From Bacteroidaceae bacterium (GTDB lineage: Bacteria > Bacteroidota > Bacteroidia > Bacteroidales > Bacteroidaceae), in assembly GCA_024695315.1 (NCBI GenBank), contig JAILIJ010000344.1, positions 1 to 6,835 on the forward strand: DNA of 6,835 bases, read 5' to 3'. How positions within the stretch are numbered: the first letter of the stretch is position 1; every line of letters starts with the position of its first letter. A program made the position numbers and the translations under genes. This document shows, one piece after another, positions 5,675 through 6,835 of the stretch. The notes beneath the pieces are model-generated. The model saw nothing but the letters and a program-made list of their open reading frames with translations. It did no database searches and was not told the origin of the DNA.

Positions 5675-6835
5675 ATGAACTACAACGAACAACTTCATGG
5701 AGGTACCGCCGGAATAGTAAAATATTCCTGCGGCATCTTCTTTATGCTTTTTTGTTTTACATATATTTACTTTCTACAGGGTGAAATTTTATGTGAAGCA
5801 CAGTATGTATATTCAAAAGGTCTAACTACATATAAACCAATATTAAGTGCACTAATCATTACATTCACACTTCAATTAGTTCAACTAACTTTCTCAAAGT
5901 TTGTCACACTACCACAAAAATGGTATGCTTTAAGCTATTTTCCATCTATACTTATGCTTACTATGCTGACAGACATAAATGATAGTGCCATACATAGGTT
6001 TTCATTAGGGGAATGGACCTGGGGAGCTCCTATAGCAATCATTTCATTTGCCGTTGTAGTTCTATTTATAAAAAACATTTTCAACGACAGATATTCACAT
6101 GATATAACTCTGCCATCTTGTTTATTTCCTAATCATATTATTTTACTTATTATGTTTCTTATAGCAGGAAGTTTTCCTAATACAACAGATACTTACCACT
6201 ATGAACTAAAGGTTGAACGCTTAATATTAGAAGGAAATTACGAGGAGGCTTGCCACGTAGGAGAAAAGTCTATAAAATCAAGTAAAAGACTTACGGAAAT
6301 ACGAATGTACGCCTTAGCAAAGACAGGACAGCTTGGAGAGAAAATATTTGAATATCCTCAATATTACGGAACAAATGGACTTTTAGATATAAATGATAAG
6401 GATTCTATTTACAGATTAAAATTGGATGATATTTGTACATCTATAGGTGCAATTTGCGGTAGTACAATAAAAAACACACAAACTTACCTAAAAAAGGTAA
6501 TAACTACGGATACACTATGCACTGATATAGCTATTGAATATTATCTTTGCTATATGCTTCTAGACAAAAATCTAAAGGACTTTAGCTACAATATATATAA
6601 GTATTACAATCCGGATAAAACTAGGTTACCAAAAGCCTATCAGGAAGCTTTACTATATAAAGCGGATCTAGAAGGAGATTCTCTTAATTTTATAGATAAA
6701 GAAATATATGCTAAATTTAGAGAATATAAACAGTTAAAAGCAGAGAATCTAGATCAGATAAAAAGAAAAAATAAAACTAGAAGAATTTTCGGAAATACTT
6801 TCTGGTGGTATTACGAAAATCAAGAAATAAATGAT
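5675..6835 (+). CDS. Multi-pass membrane protein with helical C-terminal region, DUF6057-like (3' end outside window)
   Basis: The frame is open from ATG 5675 to the window end (387 codons, no stop). A TAG lies three codons upstream, so this ATG is the first possible start. Five hydrophobic segments are visible: about 17-39 (CGIFFMLFCFTYIYFL), 56-73, 84-99, 117-136 and 150-166. After them comes a soluble stretch from about 172 to the end, rich in Tyr, Lys, Glu and short helices (LEGNYEEACHVGEKSIK), which resembles a TPR-like start. The RRIFGNTFWWYYE motif near 371-383 and the overall build resemble the Bacteroidota DUF6057 family, recalled from memory and not verified. Function is unknown. 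It starts 53 nt after glgB with no clear terminator or TAnnTTTG box between, so it may be cotranscribed with glgB. Codon use looks like that of the neighbours, with no sign of recent transfer. Confidence 0.75.
   Translation, partial: MNYNEQLHGGTAGIVKYSCGIFFMLFCFTYIYFLQGEILCEAQYVYSKGLTTYKPILSALIITFTLQLVQLTFSKFVTLPQKWYALSYFPSILMLTMLTDINDSAIHRFSLGEWTWGAPIAIISFAVVVLFIKNIFNDRYSHDITLPSCLFPNHIILLIMFLIAGSFPNTTDTYHYELKVERLILEGNYEEACHVGEKSIKSSKRLTEIRMYALAKTGQLGEKIFEYPQYYGTNGLLDINDKDSIYRLKLDDICTSIGAICGSTIKNTQTYLKKVITTDTLCTDIAIEYYLCYMLLDKNLKDFSYNIYKYYNPDKTRLPKAYQEALLYKADLEGDSLNFIDKEIYAKFREYKQLKAENLDQIKRKNKTRRIFGNTFWWYYENQEIND

Overview
The window looks like a core chromosomal segment of a low-GC member of the Bacteroidota, most likely the Bacteroidales (Prevotella/Bacteroides relatives). 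The pointers are: AT-rich DNA; start codons with no Shine-Dalgarno sequence; promoter elements matching the Bacteroidota -7 box TAnnTTTG; signal peptides ending in Ala-Gln; a glycogen branching enzyme of the 'eukaryote-like' GH13_8 type; and a membrane protein resembling a family I recall mainly from Bacteroidales. Genus is a guess. All genes are on the + strand, and I see no mobile element, CRISPR array, tRNA or rRNA.

Layout. (1) 1-794: 3' part of a secreted UshA-type metallophosphatase that has the catalytic domain only. (2) 795-936: AT-rich gap with an orphan 11-base Shine-Dalgarno-like sequence, a 7-bp inverted repeat and a Bacteroidota promoter. (3) 937-2076: secreted protein made almost entirely of 14 phased 23-residue MORN repeats. 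(4) 2083-2928: inositol monophosphatase family enzyme, 6 nt downstream and so probably cotranscribed; its first codons contain a terminator-like palindrome. (5) 2942-2983: strong intrinsic terminator followed at once by a promoter -7 box. (6) 3033-3479: small YhcH/EbgC/NanQ-family cupin. (7) 3552-5621: 1,4-alpha-glucan branching enzyme (GlgB). (8) 5675-6835: five-helix membrane protein with a helical cytoplasmic or periplasmic tail, probably DUF6057-like, running off the window end.

How the genes work together. The terminator at 2942-2973 splits the window into two expression units: MORN protein plus inositol monophosphatase, then YhcH-like protein plus GlgB, perhaps continuing into the membrane protein. 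GlgB puts alpha-1,6 branches on glycogen. A sugar-handling cupin beside it fits carbohydrate metabolism, but no other glycogen gene is visible. Pairing of a MORN protein with an inositol-phosphate phosphatase invites a phosphoinositide idea, but one is predicted exported and the other cytoplasmic, so this stays speculative.

I found no clear evidence of an undescribed defence, mobile or secretion system. The items most worth a second look are the regulatory structures around the MORN operon and the membrane protein of unknown function at the right edge.
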